Assembly: GCA_913778205.1 (NCBI GenBank)
Contig: CAJYUW010000023.1
Location: 1 to 64,000, forward strand
From: an uncultured Curtobacterium sp.
GTDB taxonomy: Bacteria > Actinomycetota > Actinomycetes > Actinomycetales > Microbacteriaceae
Length of the DNA stretch: 64,000 nt
Direction of reading: 5' to 3'
The notes under the pieces are model-generated. The model was given only the letters and a program-made list of their open reading frames with translations, made no database searches and had not been told where the DNA came from. Positions 8,853 to 16,691 of the stretch are shown here, one piece after another. Position 1 is the first letter of the stretch. Each line of letters starts with the position of its first letter. Made by a program: the position numbers and the translations under genes.

Positions 8853-9344
8853 ATGACCCTCACGTCGATCCTCCCCACACTCCGCGCCTCGCTGCCCGAC
8901 CCCCTCGACCCGACGCTGTGGCCCGCCGTCACGGTCGCGACCGTGGACGACGTCACGGTCCGCGCGGTGTCGATGCAGCGACTCGCCGCCGTGGTGGGGA
9001 CGCCGTGCGTGCACACGGCCGAGGAGGCCCCGCCGCGGTACCGTCCCCGTGACTGGCGCCCGCGGACGGTCTGCGTCACCGTCGCCGCCGTCACCCGGGT
9101 CCGTCGGCCGTGGGGTGTGCTGCTCGTCGAGCTCGACGCGGTACTGCCGGACTGCGCGGTGCTGACCGAGGCCCGGGTGATCGGCCGCTCCTCGGTCGCA
9201 CCGGCGTCCGCCGTGACGCTCACGACGAACCCGGCCGGCACCGCGGGCCTCGACGCCGTGCTGCCCGCGGACGTGGCCGTCGGCGACCTGGTGTGCTTCC
9301 CGTGTCGCCGGGCGGTCACCCACCGCGACGTGGTCGTGCACTGA
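8853..9344 (+). CDS. Hypothetical protein, 163 aa
   Basis: Not recognised. The protein is soluble-looking, with no signal peptide or membrane segment. It has a mixed beta-rich composition, begins MTLTSILPTLRASLPDPL, and carries two cysteines close together near the C-terminus (LVCFPCRRAVTHRDV). The ATG at 8853 was chosen because the longer open frame upstream is Arg/Gly-rich and looks non-coding. Weak leaderless-type box GAAGCT 6 nt upstream. Convergent with greA. Codon use matches neighbours, so it is probably real. Confidence 0.6.
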   Translation: MTLTSILPTLRASLPDPLDPTLWPAVTVATVDDVTVRAVSMQRLAAVVGTPCVHTAEEAPPRYRPRDWRPRTVCVTVAAVTRVRRPWGVLLVELDAVLPDCAVLTEARVIGRSSVAPASAVTLTTNPAGTAGLDAVLPADVAVGDLVCFPCRRAVTHRDVVVH

Positions 9345-9462
9345 GCGCCCCCGACCGCACGCCACCGCCACGTCGAGCGCCCAGACCGCGCTCCGCCGCC
9401 ACGCCGAGCGCCCCGACCGCGCTGCTCCGCCACATCGCGTGCCCCGCCGTCGCCCACCGCAG

Positions 9463-9504
9463 AACGGACCCAGCACCGCGGAGTTCCGCGGTGCTGGGTC
9501 CGTT
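9463..9504. terminator. Bidirectional terminator hairpin between the 163-aa gene and greA
   Basis: A perfect 20-bp stem: arm 9463-9482 (core ACGGACCCAGCACCGCGG) and its complement at 9485-9504 with a nominal 2-nt loop. It sits between two convergent 3' ends. There is no U-tract, as is common for GC-rich actinobacterial terminators. Confidence 0.75.
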
Positions 9505-9524
9505 GCGTGGTGCTGCGTGCGCGC

Positions 9525-10013
9525 CTACGGCTGGTAGCGCTCGACCTTCGTGACCTCGACGGCGATCTCCTTGCCGTTCGGGGCCGTGTAGGTGGTCTTC
9601 TCACCGGCGCGGAGGCCGAGGATGGCCGCGCCGACCGGGCTGACCGGGCTGTAGACCGTGAGGTCCGAGCCCTCGCCGACGATCTCGCGGTTGCCGACGA
9701 GGAACGTCGACTCGTCGCCGGCGATGACCGCCGTGACGACCGTGCCGGGCTCGGCGGTGCCGTCGAAGTCGGCCTCGCCCACCGTCGCGTGCTTGAGCAG
9801 CTCGGTGAGCTGGCGGATGCGGGCCTCGATCTTGCCCTGCTCGTCCTTCGCGGCGTGGTAGCCGCCGTTCTCCTTGAGGTCGCCCTCTTCACGCGCCGCC
9901 TCGATGCGGTCCGCGATCTCCTTGCGGGCCGGACCGGAGAGCTGCTCGAGCTCCGCCTGGAGGCGGTCGTGTGCCTCCTGGGTCAACCAGGTGCCCTGGG
10001 TGTCGTTGCTCAT
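9525..10013 (-). CDS. greA: Transcription elongation factor GreA
   Basis: A 162-residue protein. The N-terminal antiparallel coiled coil covers about residues 1-75 (WLTQEAHDRLQAELEQLSG and EGDLKENGGYHAAKDEQGK, with the conserved acidic D/E tip), followed by the FKBP-like C-terminal domain (about 80-160, ending in VEVTKVERYQP). GreA binds the secondary channel of RNA polymerase and stimulates cleavage of backtracked RNA. Strong ribosome site (GAAGGGATC) before the ATG. A terminator hairpin at 10031-10065 separates it from the upstream DUF4307 gene on the same strand, so it may have its own promoter between the hairpin and its start. Confidence 0.97.
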   Translation of the reverse strand: MSNDTQGTWLTQEAHDRLQAELEQLSGPARKEIADRIEAAREEGDLKENGGYHAAKDEQGKIEARIRQLTELLKHATVGEADFDGTAEPGTVVTAVIAGDESTFLVGNREIVGEGSDLTVYSPVSPVGAAILGLRAGEKTTYTAPNGKEIAVEVTKVERYQP

Positions 10014-10030
10014 CGTGATCCCTTCGACAA

Positions 10031-10065
10031 AGAGCGAGACCGGCCGGTGTGGCCGGTCTCGCTCT
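10031..10065 (-). terminator. Terminator hairpin downstream of the DUF4307 gene
   Basis: Perfect 15-bp stem AGAGCGAGACCGGCC / GGCCGGTCTCGCTCT with loop GGTGT. It lies between the DUF4307 stop (10081) and the greA ribosome site, in the direction of the minus-strand transcripts. Confidence 0.75.
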
Positions 10066-10080
10066 GCGGATCACAGCAGT

Positions 10081-10566
10081 CTAGGGAACCCAGCAGTCGT
10101 GGATCAAGCCGGTCACGCCGCGCGTCGTCGTGCGGACGTCGGTCGTGATCGTGCGCGAACGCTGCTCGCTCGCCGGCAGCGTCACGACCCTCCACCCGAC
10201 GATCGTGAACGAGCGGTCGAGCACCTGCACGGCGCACCGGGCCTCGGTGCCGGGGTCGACCGAGACCTGCGACCGCACGACGGTGGCGTGGTCGGACACG
10301 ACCTCGTACCCGACGTCGTCCGTGTCGAGGCCGTGCGACGTCTGCCCCGGACCCGCCCAGACCACCCAGACCGCGAACACCACGACGATCGCGACGGCCG
10401 CCGCGATCGCGAGGAGCCGGCCCCGGCGGTGGCGCCCGGGCGTACGGCCGTACCGGTCGTCGAGCGCGGCGGTGGTGGCCGTCGCCGGTGCCGGTGTGAC
10501 GGGGTGGTGCTGATCGGACAGTTCGGGGCTCCCGGGGTGATTATCCTGATGACCAGGGTAGTTCAC
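10081..10566 (-). CDS. DUF4307 domain-containing membrane protein
   Basis: About 161 residues. The family signature LDDRYGR precedes one transmembrane helix (LLAIAAAVAIVVVFAVWVVW), followed by an extracytoplasmic beta-rich domain of about 100 residues with two cysteines (ARCAVQV, HDCWVP). DUF4307 proteins are actinobacterial single-pass proteins of unknown function, encoded between greA and mca in many genomes, as here. The start is uncertain: the GTG at 10566 gives a longer-than-usual N-terminus (about 40 residues before DDRYGR), but no other ATG or GTG lies in frame. Divergent from mca. Confidence 0.8.
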   Translation of the reverse strand: MNYPGHQDNHPGSPELSDQHHPVTPAPATATTAALDDRYGRTPGRHRRGRLLAIAAAVAIVVVFAVWVVWAGPGQTSHGLDTDDVGYEVVSDHATVVRSQVSVDPGTEARCAVQVLDRSFTIVGWRVVTLPASEQRSRTITTDVRTTTRGVTGLIHDCWVP

Positions 10567-10620
10567 GCCAGGCTGTGCGCCGCCCGCGTCCGCGACCGCC
10601 CCGACCGCGAGGGAACCCAC

Positions 10621-11505
10621 GTGCCGTACCGTCTGCTCGCCGTCCACGCCCATCCCGACGACGAGTCGAGCAAGGGTGCCGCGACCGCCGCGAAGTACGT
10701 CGCCGAGGGCAACCAGGTCCTCGTCGTGTCCTGCACGGGCGGCGAGGCGGGCGACATCCTCAACGACCGACTCGGCGAGCCCGCGACCACGCGTGCGCAC
10801 CGTGACATGGCCGGGTACCGCCGCACCGAGATGGCCGCGGCGCAGCAGTCGCTCGGGATCGACCACGTCTGGCTCGGTTACCACGACTCCGGGCTCCCGG
10901 AGGAGGGCGAGTCCGTCCGCCCCGGCACGTTCGCGACCGTGCCGCTCGAGTACTCGACCGAGGCGCTCGTCCGCGTGGTCCGCCGCTTCCGACCGCACGT
11001 GCTCGTCACCTACGACGAGAACGGCGGCTACCCGCACCCCGACCACATCCGCACGCACGAGGTCTCCGTGGCCGCCTGGCGCGACGCCGCGGACCCGTCG
11101 AAGTACCCGGCGGCGGGGGAGCCGTGGGCGGTCGCCAAGCTCTACTACGAGCGCACCATGAACCCGCGCCGCTTCACCGCGATCTACGAGGCGATGCGGG
11201 AGCGCGACCCCGCGGACCCCGCACTCGAGCAGCTCCACGAGTGGGTGGAGCGGTTCGCGGACCGGCCGGACCTCTCGACCACCCACGTCGACGTCCGTGG
11301 GTACTTCGACGCCCGCGACGCGGCACTGCACGCGCACGCCAGCCAGGTGCCCCCGGACAGTGCGTTCTTCTCCTGGCCGAACGACCTCCTCGCGACGGTG
11401 TGGCCGACCGAGGACTACCAGCTCGTCGAGGCCCGCGTGCCGGCGACGACGCCGGAGTCCGACCTCTTCGCGGGGATCCCGGCAGACGAGGACACCACCG
11501 CGTGA
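10621..11505 (+). CDS. mca: Mycothiol conjugate amidase Mca
   Basis: A 294-residue zinc hydrolase of the LmbE/PIG-L family. The motif HAHPDDES (residues 9-16) supplies zinc ligands and the catalytic Asp, and the downstream HPDHIRTHE supplies the other ligand. Mca cleaves mycothiol S-conjugates to release mercapturic acids for export, detoxifying electrophiles. The nearly identical deacetylase MshB is the alternative; the position next to greA/DUF4307 and the long C-terminal half favour Mca. GTG start with ribosome site GAGGGA. Its stop overlaps the GTG of the next small membrane protein gene (GTGA). Confidence 0.92.
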   Translation: MPYRLLAVHAHPDDESSKGAATAAKYVAEGNQVLVVSCTGGEAGDILNDRLGEPATTRAHRDMAGYRRTEMAAAQQSLGIDHVWLGYHDSGLPEEGESVRPGTFATVPLEYSTEALVRVVRRFRPHVLVTYDENGGYPHPDHIRTHEVSVAAWRDAADPSKYPAAGEPWAVAKLYYERTMNPRRFTAIYEAMRERDPADPALEQLHEWVERFADRPDLSTTHVDVRGYFDARDAALHAHASQVPPDSAFFSWPNDLLATVWPTEDYQLVEARVPATTPESDLFAGIPADEDTTA

Positions 11506-11804
11506 GCACCACCTGGGCGGCACTCGCCGCCGCCACCCCCAGCCCGAGTCCGACCTCGACCGTCCCGGACGTCGACGTCACCCCCGGCGTCGCGGGCTTC
11601 ATCGCGATCGCGGTCGTCGCGGTCGTGACGATCCTGCTCGTGGTCGACATGACGCGGCGCATCCGCCGGACGCGCTACCGCGCCGAGATCCGCGAGCGGC
11701 TCGAGGCCGAGGCGGGCGCCGACGGCGCCGCGACCGACGAGCCGGAGCGGCGTGCGGCCGAGGACGGCCGCGCCGACGTCGGCGACGACACCGAACGCGG
11801 GTAG
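11502..11804 (+). CDS. Small single-pass membrane protein, 100 aa
   Basis: Translationally coupled to mca by a GTGA overlap. The N-terminal 25 residues are Ala/Pro/Ser/Thr-rich, followed by one transmembrane helix (about 28-50, GFIAIAVVAVVTILLVVDM) and a charged cytoplasmic tail (RRIRRTRYRAEIRERLEAE). It matches in place and size the small membrane protein found after mca in mycobacteria. Function unknown. Confidence 0.85.
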   Translation: MSTTWAALAAATPSPSPTSTVPDVDVTPGVAGFIAIAVVAVVTILLVVDMTRRIRRTRYRAEIRERLEAEAGADGAATDEPERRAAEDGRADVGDDTERG

Positions 11805-11816
11805 ACGCAACGCGGA

Positions 11817-11862
11817 ACGGTCTGGAGGCTCGGGGCGGGGCCGCCCCGAGCCTCCAGACCGT
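11817..11862. terminator. Family-1 palindrome, bidirectional terminator
   Basis: A 46-nt near-perfect palindrome: 22-bp arms (left arm contains TCTGGAGGCTCGGGGCGG) with 2 nt at the centre. It separates two convergent genes and belongs to the dispersed GGAGGC family, here in the CTCGG variant. Confidence 0.8.
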
Positions 11863-11886
11863 CAGGTGGCTCGGCCGGACGCGCGC

Positions 11887-12594
11887 TCAGCGCACCGGGT
11901 CCAGCGCGACGATGAGGACACCCACCCACTGCGCCGCGAAGGCGACGACGGTGAGAGCGTGGAACACCTCGTGGAACCCGAAGACCGTCGGCGACGGGTC
12001 GGGGCGCTTGAAGCCGTAGACGAGCGCGCCGAGGACGTAGGCGAGTCCGCCGGAGAGCACGAGCACGGTCATCGGGATGCTCGCGGCGAAGAACTGGGGG
12101 AGCAGTCCGAGCGCCGCGCAGCCGAGCACGAGGTAGATCGGTACGTAGAGCCACCGGGGTGCCCCGATCCAGAGCACGCGGAAGGCGATGCCGAGCGCCG
12201 CACCCGACCACATCACCCACAGCACGACGACCATGAGCGTGTGCGGCAGCGCGCAGATCGCGATGGGCGTGTACGTGCCCGCGATGAGCAGCAGGATGTT
12301 CGTGTGGTCGATCCGCTTGAGGACCCGCTTGACCGTCGGACCCCACGGGAACCGGTGGTAGGTCGCCGAGACGCCGAACATGAGCAGCGAGCTCGCCATG
12401 AAGACGGCGCTGCCGGCCTTCGCCGCGGGTGACGCGGCGAGGCAGACGAGGACGACGCCCATCGCGATCGCGAACGGGAACGTGCCGAGGTGGATCCAGC
12501 CACGCCAGGCGGGGCGGGGCGGTTCGGTCGCGGTCGACGCCTCTTCGGTGAAGGGGACGTGCGGGAGGGTCCCGGTGTCGTTCGTGGCCTGCAT
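11887..12594 (-). CDS. trhA: Hemolysin III / TrhA (PAQR) family membrane protein
   Basis: A 235-residue, seven-helix membrane protein. PAQR-family hallmarks are present: SATYHRFPW after the second helix, RIDHTNILLLIAGTYTP at the third, and HEVFHALTVVAF at the last, together giving the conserved His/Asp zinc-binding set. Members are linked to membrane fluidity homeostasis (TrhA); cytolytic activity is historical naming. The neighbour order mca, small membrane protein, hemolysin III, uppS is conserved in Actinobacteria. It is divergent from uppS with a short (86-nt) promoter region. Confidence 0.92.
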   Translation of the reverse strand: MQATNDTGTLPHVPFTEEASTATEPPRPAWRGWIHLGTFPFAIAMGVVLVCLAASPAAKAGSAVFMASSLLMFGVSATYHRFPWGPTVKRVLKRIDHTNILLLIAGTYTPIAICALPHTLMVVVLWVMWSGAALGIAFRVLWIGAPRWLYVPIYLVLGCAALGLLPQFFAASIPMTVLVLSGGLAYVLGALVYGFKRPDPSPTVFGFHEVFHALTVVAFAAQWVGVLIVALDPVR

Positions 12595-12668
12595 GGGGCG
12601 ACAGTAGGGCCTCAGTCCGAACGTCCGCCGAACAGGGGCGGTCCGGCCGGTTCGGAGCCGCGGTGCAC

Positions 12669-12674
12669 TACAGT
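12669..12674 (+). promoter_or_regulatory. -10 box (TACAGT) for leaderless uppS
   Basis: TACAGT ends 6 nt before the GTG at 12681; no ribosome site lies between them. Confidence 0.55.
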
Positions 12675-12680
12675 CGTCCC

Positions 12681-13466
12681 GTGGTGAGCAGGGTCGGACC
12701 GACGGGGCGGGGGATCCTCTACCGCGCCTACCAGCGTCGTATCCGCAGGCAGATCGACGGCGCCCCGATGCCGAAGCACGTCGCCATGATCGTCGACGGC
12801 AACCGGCGGTGGGCGAAGCAGCTCGGGCTCGAGACCGCGGCCCACGGACACCGCGCCGGCGCCGCGAAGATCCCCGAGTTCCTCGACTGGTGCGACGACC
12901 TCGGCATCGAGGTCGTGACGCTCTACCTGCTCTCCTCCGACAACCTCACCGGCCGCGGCGGCGAGGAGCTCGACGAACTCGTCGGCATCATCGCCGAGCT
13001 CGCCGGGGTGCTCGGGGACCACCGCGACTGGCGGGTCCAGCACGTGGGGTCGAACGAGGGACTGCCGTCGTCGCTGGTGGCCGCGCTCGTCGCCGCCGAG
13101 GAGCGCACGGCCGACCACACGGGGCTGCACGTCAACCTCGCGGTCGGGTACGGCGGACGCCGGGAGATCGCCGACGCCATGCGGAGCATCGTCCGGGCGC
13201 ACGGGGAGGGCGGCGGGACGCTCGACACCCTGGCCGAGGTCCTCACGCCCGAGCTCATCGGCGACCACCTCTACACGCAGGGACAGCCCGACCCGGACCT
13301 CGTGATCCGGACCTCGGGGGAGCAGCGGCTGTCCGACTTCATGCTGTGGCAGAGCGCCCACAGCGAGTTCTACTTCGTCGAGGCCTTCTACCCGGACCTC
13401 CGCGAGGTCGACTTCCTCCGTGCGGTCCGCGACTTCGGACTGCGGTCGCGGCGGTTCGGCGGCTGA
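12681..13466 (+). CDS. uppS: Isoprenyl transferase (cis-prenyltransferase, UppS family)
   Basis: A 261-residue cis-prenyltransferase that condenses isopentenyl diphosphate onto allylic diphosphates to make the undecaprenyl/decaprenyl carrier lipid or a short Z-prenyl precursor. Visible motifs: MIVDGNRRWAK with the catalytic Asp, GHRAGA, and the C-terminal IRTSGEQRLSDFMLWQ with substrate-binding Arg and Ser. Mycobacteria have two such enzymes (Rv1086 and Rv2361c); its position after hemolysin III matches Rv1086, the Z-farnesyl diphosphate synthase. Starts at GTG 12681 (a second GTG follows at once). The last codons and stop are duplicated just downstream. Confidence 0.93.
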   Translation: MVSRVGPTGRGILYRAYQRRIRRQIDGAPMPKHVAMIVDGNRRWAKQLGLETAAHGHRAGAAKIPEFLDWCDDLGIEVVTLYLLSSDNLTGRGGEELDELVGIIAELAGVLGDHRDWRVQHVGSNEGLPSSLVAALVAAEERTADHTGLHVNLAVGYGGRREIADAMRSIVRAHGEGGGTLDTLAEVLTPELIGDHLYTQGQPDPDLVIRTSGEQRLSDFMLWQSAHSEFYFVEAFYPDLREVDFLRAVRDFGLRSRRFGG

Positions 13467-13502
13467 CCGGACTGCGGTCGCGGCGGTTCGGCGGCTGACC
13501 GA
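13439..13502 (+). repeat. 32-bp tandem duplication over the uppS 3' end
   Basis: The unit ACTGCGGTCGCGGCGGTTCG continues through GGCTGACC. It occurs at 13439-13470, where it encodes the final LRSRRFGG and the TGA stop, and again at 13471-13502. The second copy therefore repeats the gene end outside the coding frame. Confidence 0.85.
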
Positions 13503-13585
13503 AGTGCGGGCGGCGGACCGGGTTCGTCGGGCCGTGGTTCGTCCCAGTACACTCACAGGGTTTCGCCCCACGGAAGGTCGTCCCT

Positions 13586-14695
13586 GTGAACACCGACGAG
13601 TACGCCGCTGGCTTCGCCGAGGAGCCCGGCTACCTCGACCACGCCGCGTTCGGTCCCGTCCAGACCGCGGTGCTCGAGGAGCAGCGCGTGCTCGGCACCA
13701 TCCAGGAGCGCATGCGCTTCGGCGCGATGGAGACCCTGGCGGAGCAGGACGCCCGGGTCCGCACCGTCGCGGCCCGACTCGTCGGCCGCCGTGCCGACCA
13801 GGTCGTCTCGCAGACCGCCACGACCCCCGGGCTCGTGCACACGGCGTTCGGGTTGACCGGCGGGGTGCTCGTGTCCGCGGACGACTACCCGTCGATGCCG
13901 CTCGCCCTCGCGTCCGCCGCGTCCGCGACGGCTGGCCGCGTGCAGCCGGTCGTGATCGAGTCCGGTGCGGGAAGGACCACCCCCTCGCTGATCCGGGAGC
14001 GCCTGACCGACGACGTCACGGCGGTCGCGGTGTCCCTCGTGGACTGGCGGACCGGCTACCTCGCCGACCTCGCCGGCATCCGGGAGGTCATCGGCGACCG
14101 GCTCCTCGTCGTCGACGCGATCCAGGGCTTCGGCGTCGTGGACGCGCCCTACGAGGTCGCGGACGTCGTGGCAACCGGCGGGCAGAAGTGGCTCCACGCG
14201 GGCTGGGGCACCGGGTTCGTCGCGTTCAGCGACCGTGCGCTCGGCCGCCTGCGACCGGCGCTCTCCGGCCCCGCGGGCACGACCGGGTGGCCCGAGGAGG
14301 TCCCGTCGGTCCGTCCGGGCGCCGCGGCGTTCGTGTCGACGCGGATCGATCCGGTCGCACAGGCCCGGCTCGCGGTGTCGCTCGAGCGGCTCGTCGCTGT
14401 CGGGGTGCCCGCCGTGCAGGAGCGCGTGTCCGAGCGGGTCGAGCGGGTCTTCGACATCGCGGACGAGTTCGGACTCGTGGTGGAGTCGAGCCGGGACCCG
14501 CGCGAGCGTGCGGGCATCGTCGTGCTCCGACCGCCGCAGGGACGTCTGACCGCCCTGTCCGCGGCGCTGCACAACCACGGTGTCACCGTCACGACCCGGT
14601 CCGGGACCGCCCGCGTGTCCGTGTTCGCGTCCACCACGGACGAGACGCTCGACATGTTCCGCGACGCCTGCCTGTCCTACGCCACGATGCCGTAG
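13586..14695 (+). CDS. Aminotransferase class V-fold PLP-dependent enzyme
   Basis: A 369-residue fold-type I PLP enzyme of the class-V (NifS/selenocysteine-lyase-like) group. The PLP lysine lies in TGGQKWLHAGWGTGF and the Asp that contacts the pyridine ring in VVDAIQGFGV. An N-terminal GYLDHAAFGPV matches the substrate-facing loop of the group. No catalytic-cysteine loop of a desulfurase is apparent, so it is probably an aminotransferase or lyase of unknown substrate. GTG start with a good ribosome site (GGAAGG). Alone on its transcript. Confidence 0.82.
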   Translation: MNTDEYAAGFAEEPGYLDHAAFGPVQTAVLEEQRVLGTIQERMRFGAMETLAEQDARVRTVAARLVGRRADQVVSQTATTPGLVHTAFGLTGGVLVSADDYPSMPLALASAASATAGRVQPVVIESGAGRTTPSLIRERLTDDVTAVAVSLVDWRTGYLADLAGIREVIGDRLLVVDAIQGFGVVDAPYEVADVVATGGQKWLHAGWGTGFVAFSDRALGRLRPALSGPAGTTGWPEEVPSVRPGAAAFVSTRIDPVAQARLAVSLERLVAVGVPAVQERVSERVERVFDIADEFGLVVESSRDPRERAGIVVLRPPQGRLTALSAALHNHGVTVTTRSGTARVSVFASTTDETLDMFRDACLSYATMP

Positions 14696-14747
14696 CGCCG
14701 CTGCGCGCGGGCGCGCGGGCGCGCGGCGCCGCCGCGCCTTCACCGCG

Positions 14748-14804
14748 GAAGCGACAGATCCGACTGGACGGACGGGCACAGACTGTCGCTTTCGCGAAAG
14801 CGAC
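14748..14804 (+). repeat. Overlapping alternative hairpins in the gap between 14696 and 15126
   Basis: Arm a (AAGCGACAG, 14749-14757), arm b (CTGTCGCTTTCGC, 14783-14795) and arm c (GCGAAAGCGAC, 14794-14804) overlap so that b can pair with a or with c. The b/c pairing is a perfect 20-bp palindrome at 14785-14804. The 431-nt gap also contains GC-rich low-complexity sequence (14700-14740) and a family-1 palindrome (14864-14895); no gene was recognised in it. Confidence 0.6.
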
Positions 14805-14863
14805 CGCCCGACCGGACCAGACCGGTCGGCCGACCGAACGCCGGACCGGCCGACCGCCGGACG

Positions 14864-14895
14864 GGAGGCGCGGGGCGGGCCCGCACCGTGCCTCC
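14864..14895. repeat. Family-1 palindrome, imperfect copy
   Basis: Left arm GGAGGCGCGGGGCGGG faces right arm CCCGCACCGTGCCTCC with two imperfect pairs. It lies between the aminotransferase and phoH, both on the plus strand. Confidence 0.65.
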
Positions 14896-15126
14896 AGGCC
14901 GGCAGGCACGCGCGTCGGACGCGGGGCGCACCGCGGGTCTGCGTTCACGCGACCGTAACCGGACAGGCCGCGTGTCGCGATTCCCCGCCGCGCGCCCCGG
15001 TCGTAGGTTGACCGCATCGGGCACCGCGCCCGATCGAAGCGGCCGCAGCAGGTGCTTCGAGACCCGCTCCAGTGGCCGCGTCGAGGACAAGGACCGGGTC
15101 CTTCGCGGCCCGGGGATGGAGTGGTC

Positions 15127-16482
15127 GTGACCTCTCAGAACGTCTCTCGCGGAACGCAGCAGCAGCACACCGCGGACTCGTCCACACCGGTCGCCCAGCG
15201 CACGTACGTGCTCGACACCTCGGTGCTCCTCAGCGATCCGCGGGCCCTGTTCCGCTTCGCCGAGCACGCGGTCGTCCTGCCCGTGGTCGTCGTCAGCGAG
15301 CTGGAGTCGAAGCGCAACGACCCGGAGATCGGGTACTTCGCCCGGCAGGCGCTCCGGATCCTCGACGACCTGCGCGTCGAGCACGAGCGGCTCGACTTCC
15401 CGATCGCCATCGGTGACGGCGGATCGTTGCGGGTCGAGCTGAACCACTCCAACCAGGCGGTCCTCCCGTCCGGGCTGCAGCTCGGCGACAACGACTCGCG
15501 GATCCTCGCGGTCGCGATGAACCTCCAGAACGACGGGCTCGACGTGGTCGTCGTGTCGAAGGACCTCCCGCTCCGGGTCAAGGCGTCGTCGATCGGCATG
15601 GCGGCCGAGGAGTACCGCGCCGAGCTCGCGGTGGACAGCGGGTACACGGGCCTCACCGACCTGCAGGTGTCCGGCGAGCAGATGGCGGACCTCTACGAGC
15701 ACGAGGAGATCCGCTCCGCAGCCCTCGCCGACGTTCCGGTCAACACCGGGGTGGTCATCCACTCCGAGCGCGGATCCGCCCTCGGCCGTGTGCACACCGC
15801 CGGCTCGGTGGCCCTCGTCCGCGGCGACCGCGAGGTCTTCGGCCTCCGGGGCCGCTCCGCGGAACAGCGGCTCGCCATCGACGCGCTGCTCGACTCGGAG
15901 ATCGGCATCGTGTCCCTCGGTGGTGCAGCGGGGACGGGCAAATCGGCCCTCGCGCTCTGCGCCGGGCTCGAGGCGGTCCTGGAACGCCAGCAGCACAAGA
16001 AGATCATGGTCTTCCGTCCGCTCTACGCGGTCGGCGGACAGGAGCTCGGCTACCTGCCGGGTGACGCGGCCGAGAAGATGAACCCGTGGGCGCAGGCCGT
16101 GTACGACACCCTCGGCTCGGTGGTGTCCGACAACGTCCTCGACGAGGTGGTCGAGCGCGGCATGCTCGAGGTCCTGCCGCTCACGCACATCCGGGGGCGT
16201 TCGCTGCACGACGCGTTCGTGATCGTCGACGAGGCGCAGTCGCTCGAGCGGAACGTCCTGCTCACCATGCTCTCGCGCATCGGGCAGAACTCGCGGGTCG
16301 TCCTCACGCACGACGTGGCGCAGCGGGACAACCTGCGGGTCGGTCGGCACGACGGGATCGCCTCGGTGATCGAGCGGCTCAAGGGGCACCCGCTGTTCGC
16401 GCACGTGACGCTGACGCGCTCGGAGCGGTCGGCGATCGCGGCGCTCGTGACGGAGATGCTCGACTCGCCCGACCTCGTGTAG
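15127..16482 (+). CDS. phoH: PIN domain plus PhoH-type ATPase (PhoH2 family)
   Basis: A 451-residue fusion. The N-terminal PIN-like nuclease domain (about residues 20-150) begins [12 protein letters not shown] and includes [12 protein letters not shown] and [11 protein letters not shown]. The C-terminal PhoH P-loop ATPase has Walker [14 protein letters not shown] and Walker [13 protein letters not shown]. Mycobacterial PhoH2 of the same layout is a sequence-specific RNA helicase and ribonuclease. The GTG at 15127 was chosen because GGATGGAG lies 6 nt upstream; a GTG six bases earlier is possible. Convergent with fumC, as in mycobacteria where phoH2 and fum are close. Confidence 0.93.
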   Translation: MTSQNVSRGTQQQHTADSSTPVAQRTYVLDTSVLLSDPRALFRFAEHAVVLPVVVVSELESKRNDPEIGYFARQALRILDDLRVEHERLDFPIAIGDGGSLRVELNHSNQAVLPSGLQLGDNDSRILAVAMNLQNDGLDVVVVSKDLPLRVKASSIGMAAEEYRAELAVDSGYTGLTDLQVSGEQMADLYEHEEIRSAALADVPVNTGVVIHSERGSALGRVHTAGSVALVRGDREVFGLRGRSAEQRLAIDALLDSEIGIVSLGGAAGTGKSALALCAGLEAVLERQQHKKIMVFRPLYAVGGQELGYLPGDAAEKMNPWAQAVYDTLGSVVSDNVLDEVVERGMLEVLPLTHIRGRSLHDAFVIVDEAQSLERNVLLTMLSRIGQNSRVVLTHDVAQRDNLRVGRHDGIASVIERLKGHPLFAHVTLTRSERSAIAALVTEMLDSPDLV

Positions 16483-16524
16483 CGCAGCGCGGCGGGCGAC
16501 CGCGCGGCCGGGCGGCTGCGCTCG

Positions 16525-16584
16525 GCACAACCGAAGTCACCTCGAACTGCGTGATCGCGCGGTTCGAGGTGACTTCGGTTGTGC
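16525..16584. terminator. Family-2 60-nt hairpin, copy A
   Basis: Perfect 23-bp stem with a 14-nt loop: arms 16525-16547 (begins GCACAACCGAAGTCACCT) and 16562-16584. It lies between the convergent phoH and fumC 3' ends and is followed by a family-1 palindrome. Copy B is at 27096-27155 with the same geometry. Confidence 0.8.
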
Positions 16585-16622
16585 GGCGGCGACCCGCGCC
16601 GGAAGATCGCCACCACGCGACG

Positions 16623-16662
16623 GACGGGAGGCGCGGTGCCAGCTGGCACCGCGCCTCCCGTC
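16623..16662. repeat. Family-1 palindrome, perfect 40-bp copy
   Basis: Left half GACGGGAGGCGCGGTGCCAG is followed directly by its exact complement. It sits 30 nt before the fumC stop, beside the family-2 hairpin, so the convergent gap holds two stacked hairpins. Confidence 0.8.
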
Positions 16663-16691
16663 GGTGTGTCGGTCGCGTCGCGCGCTGCGCG

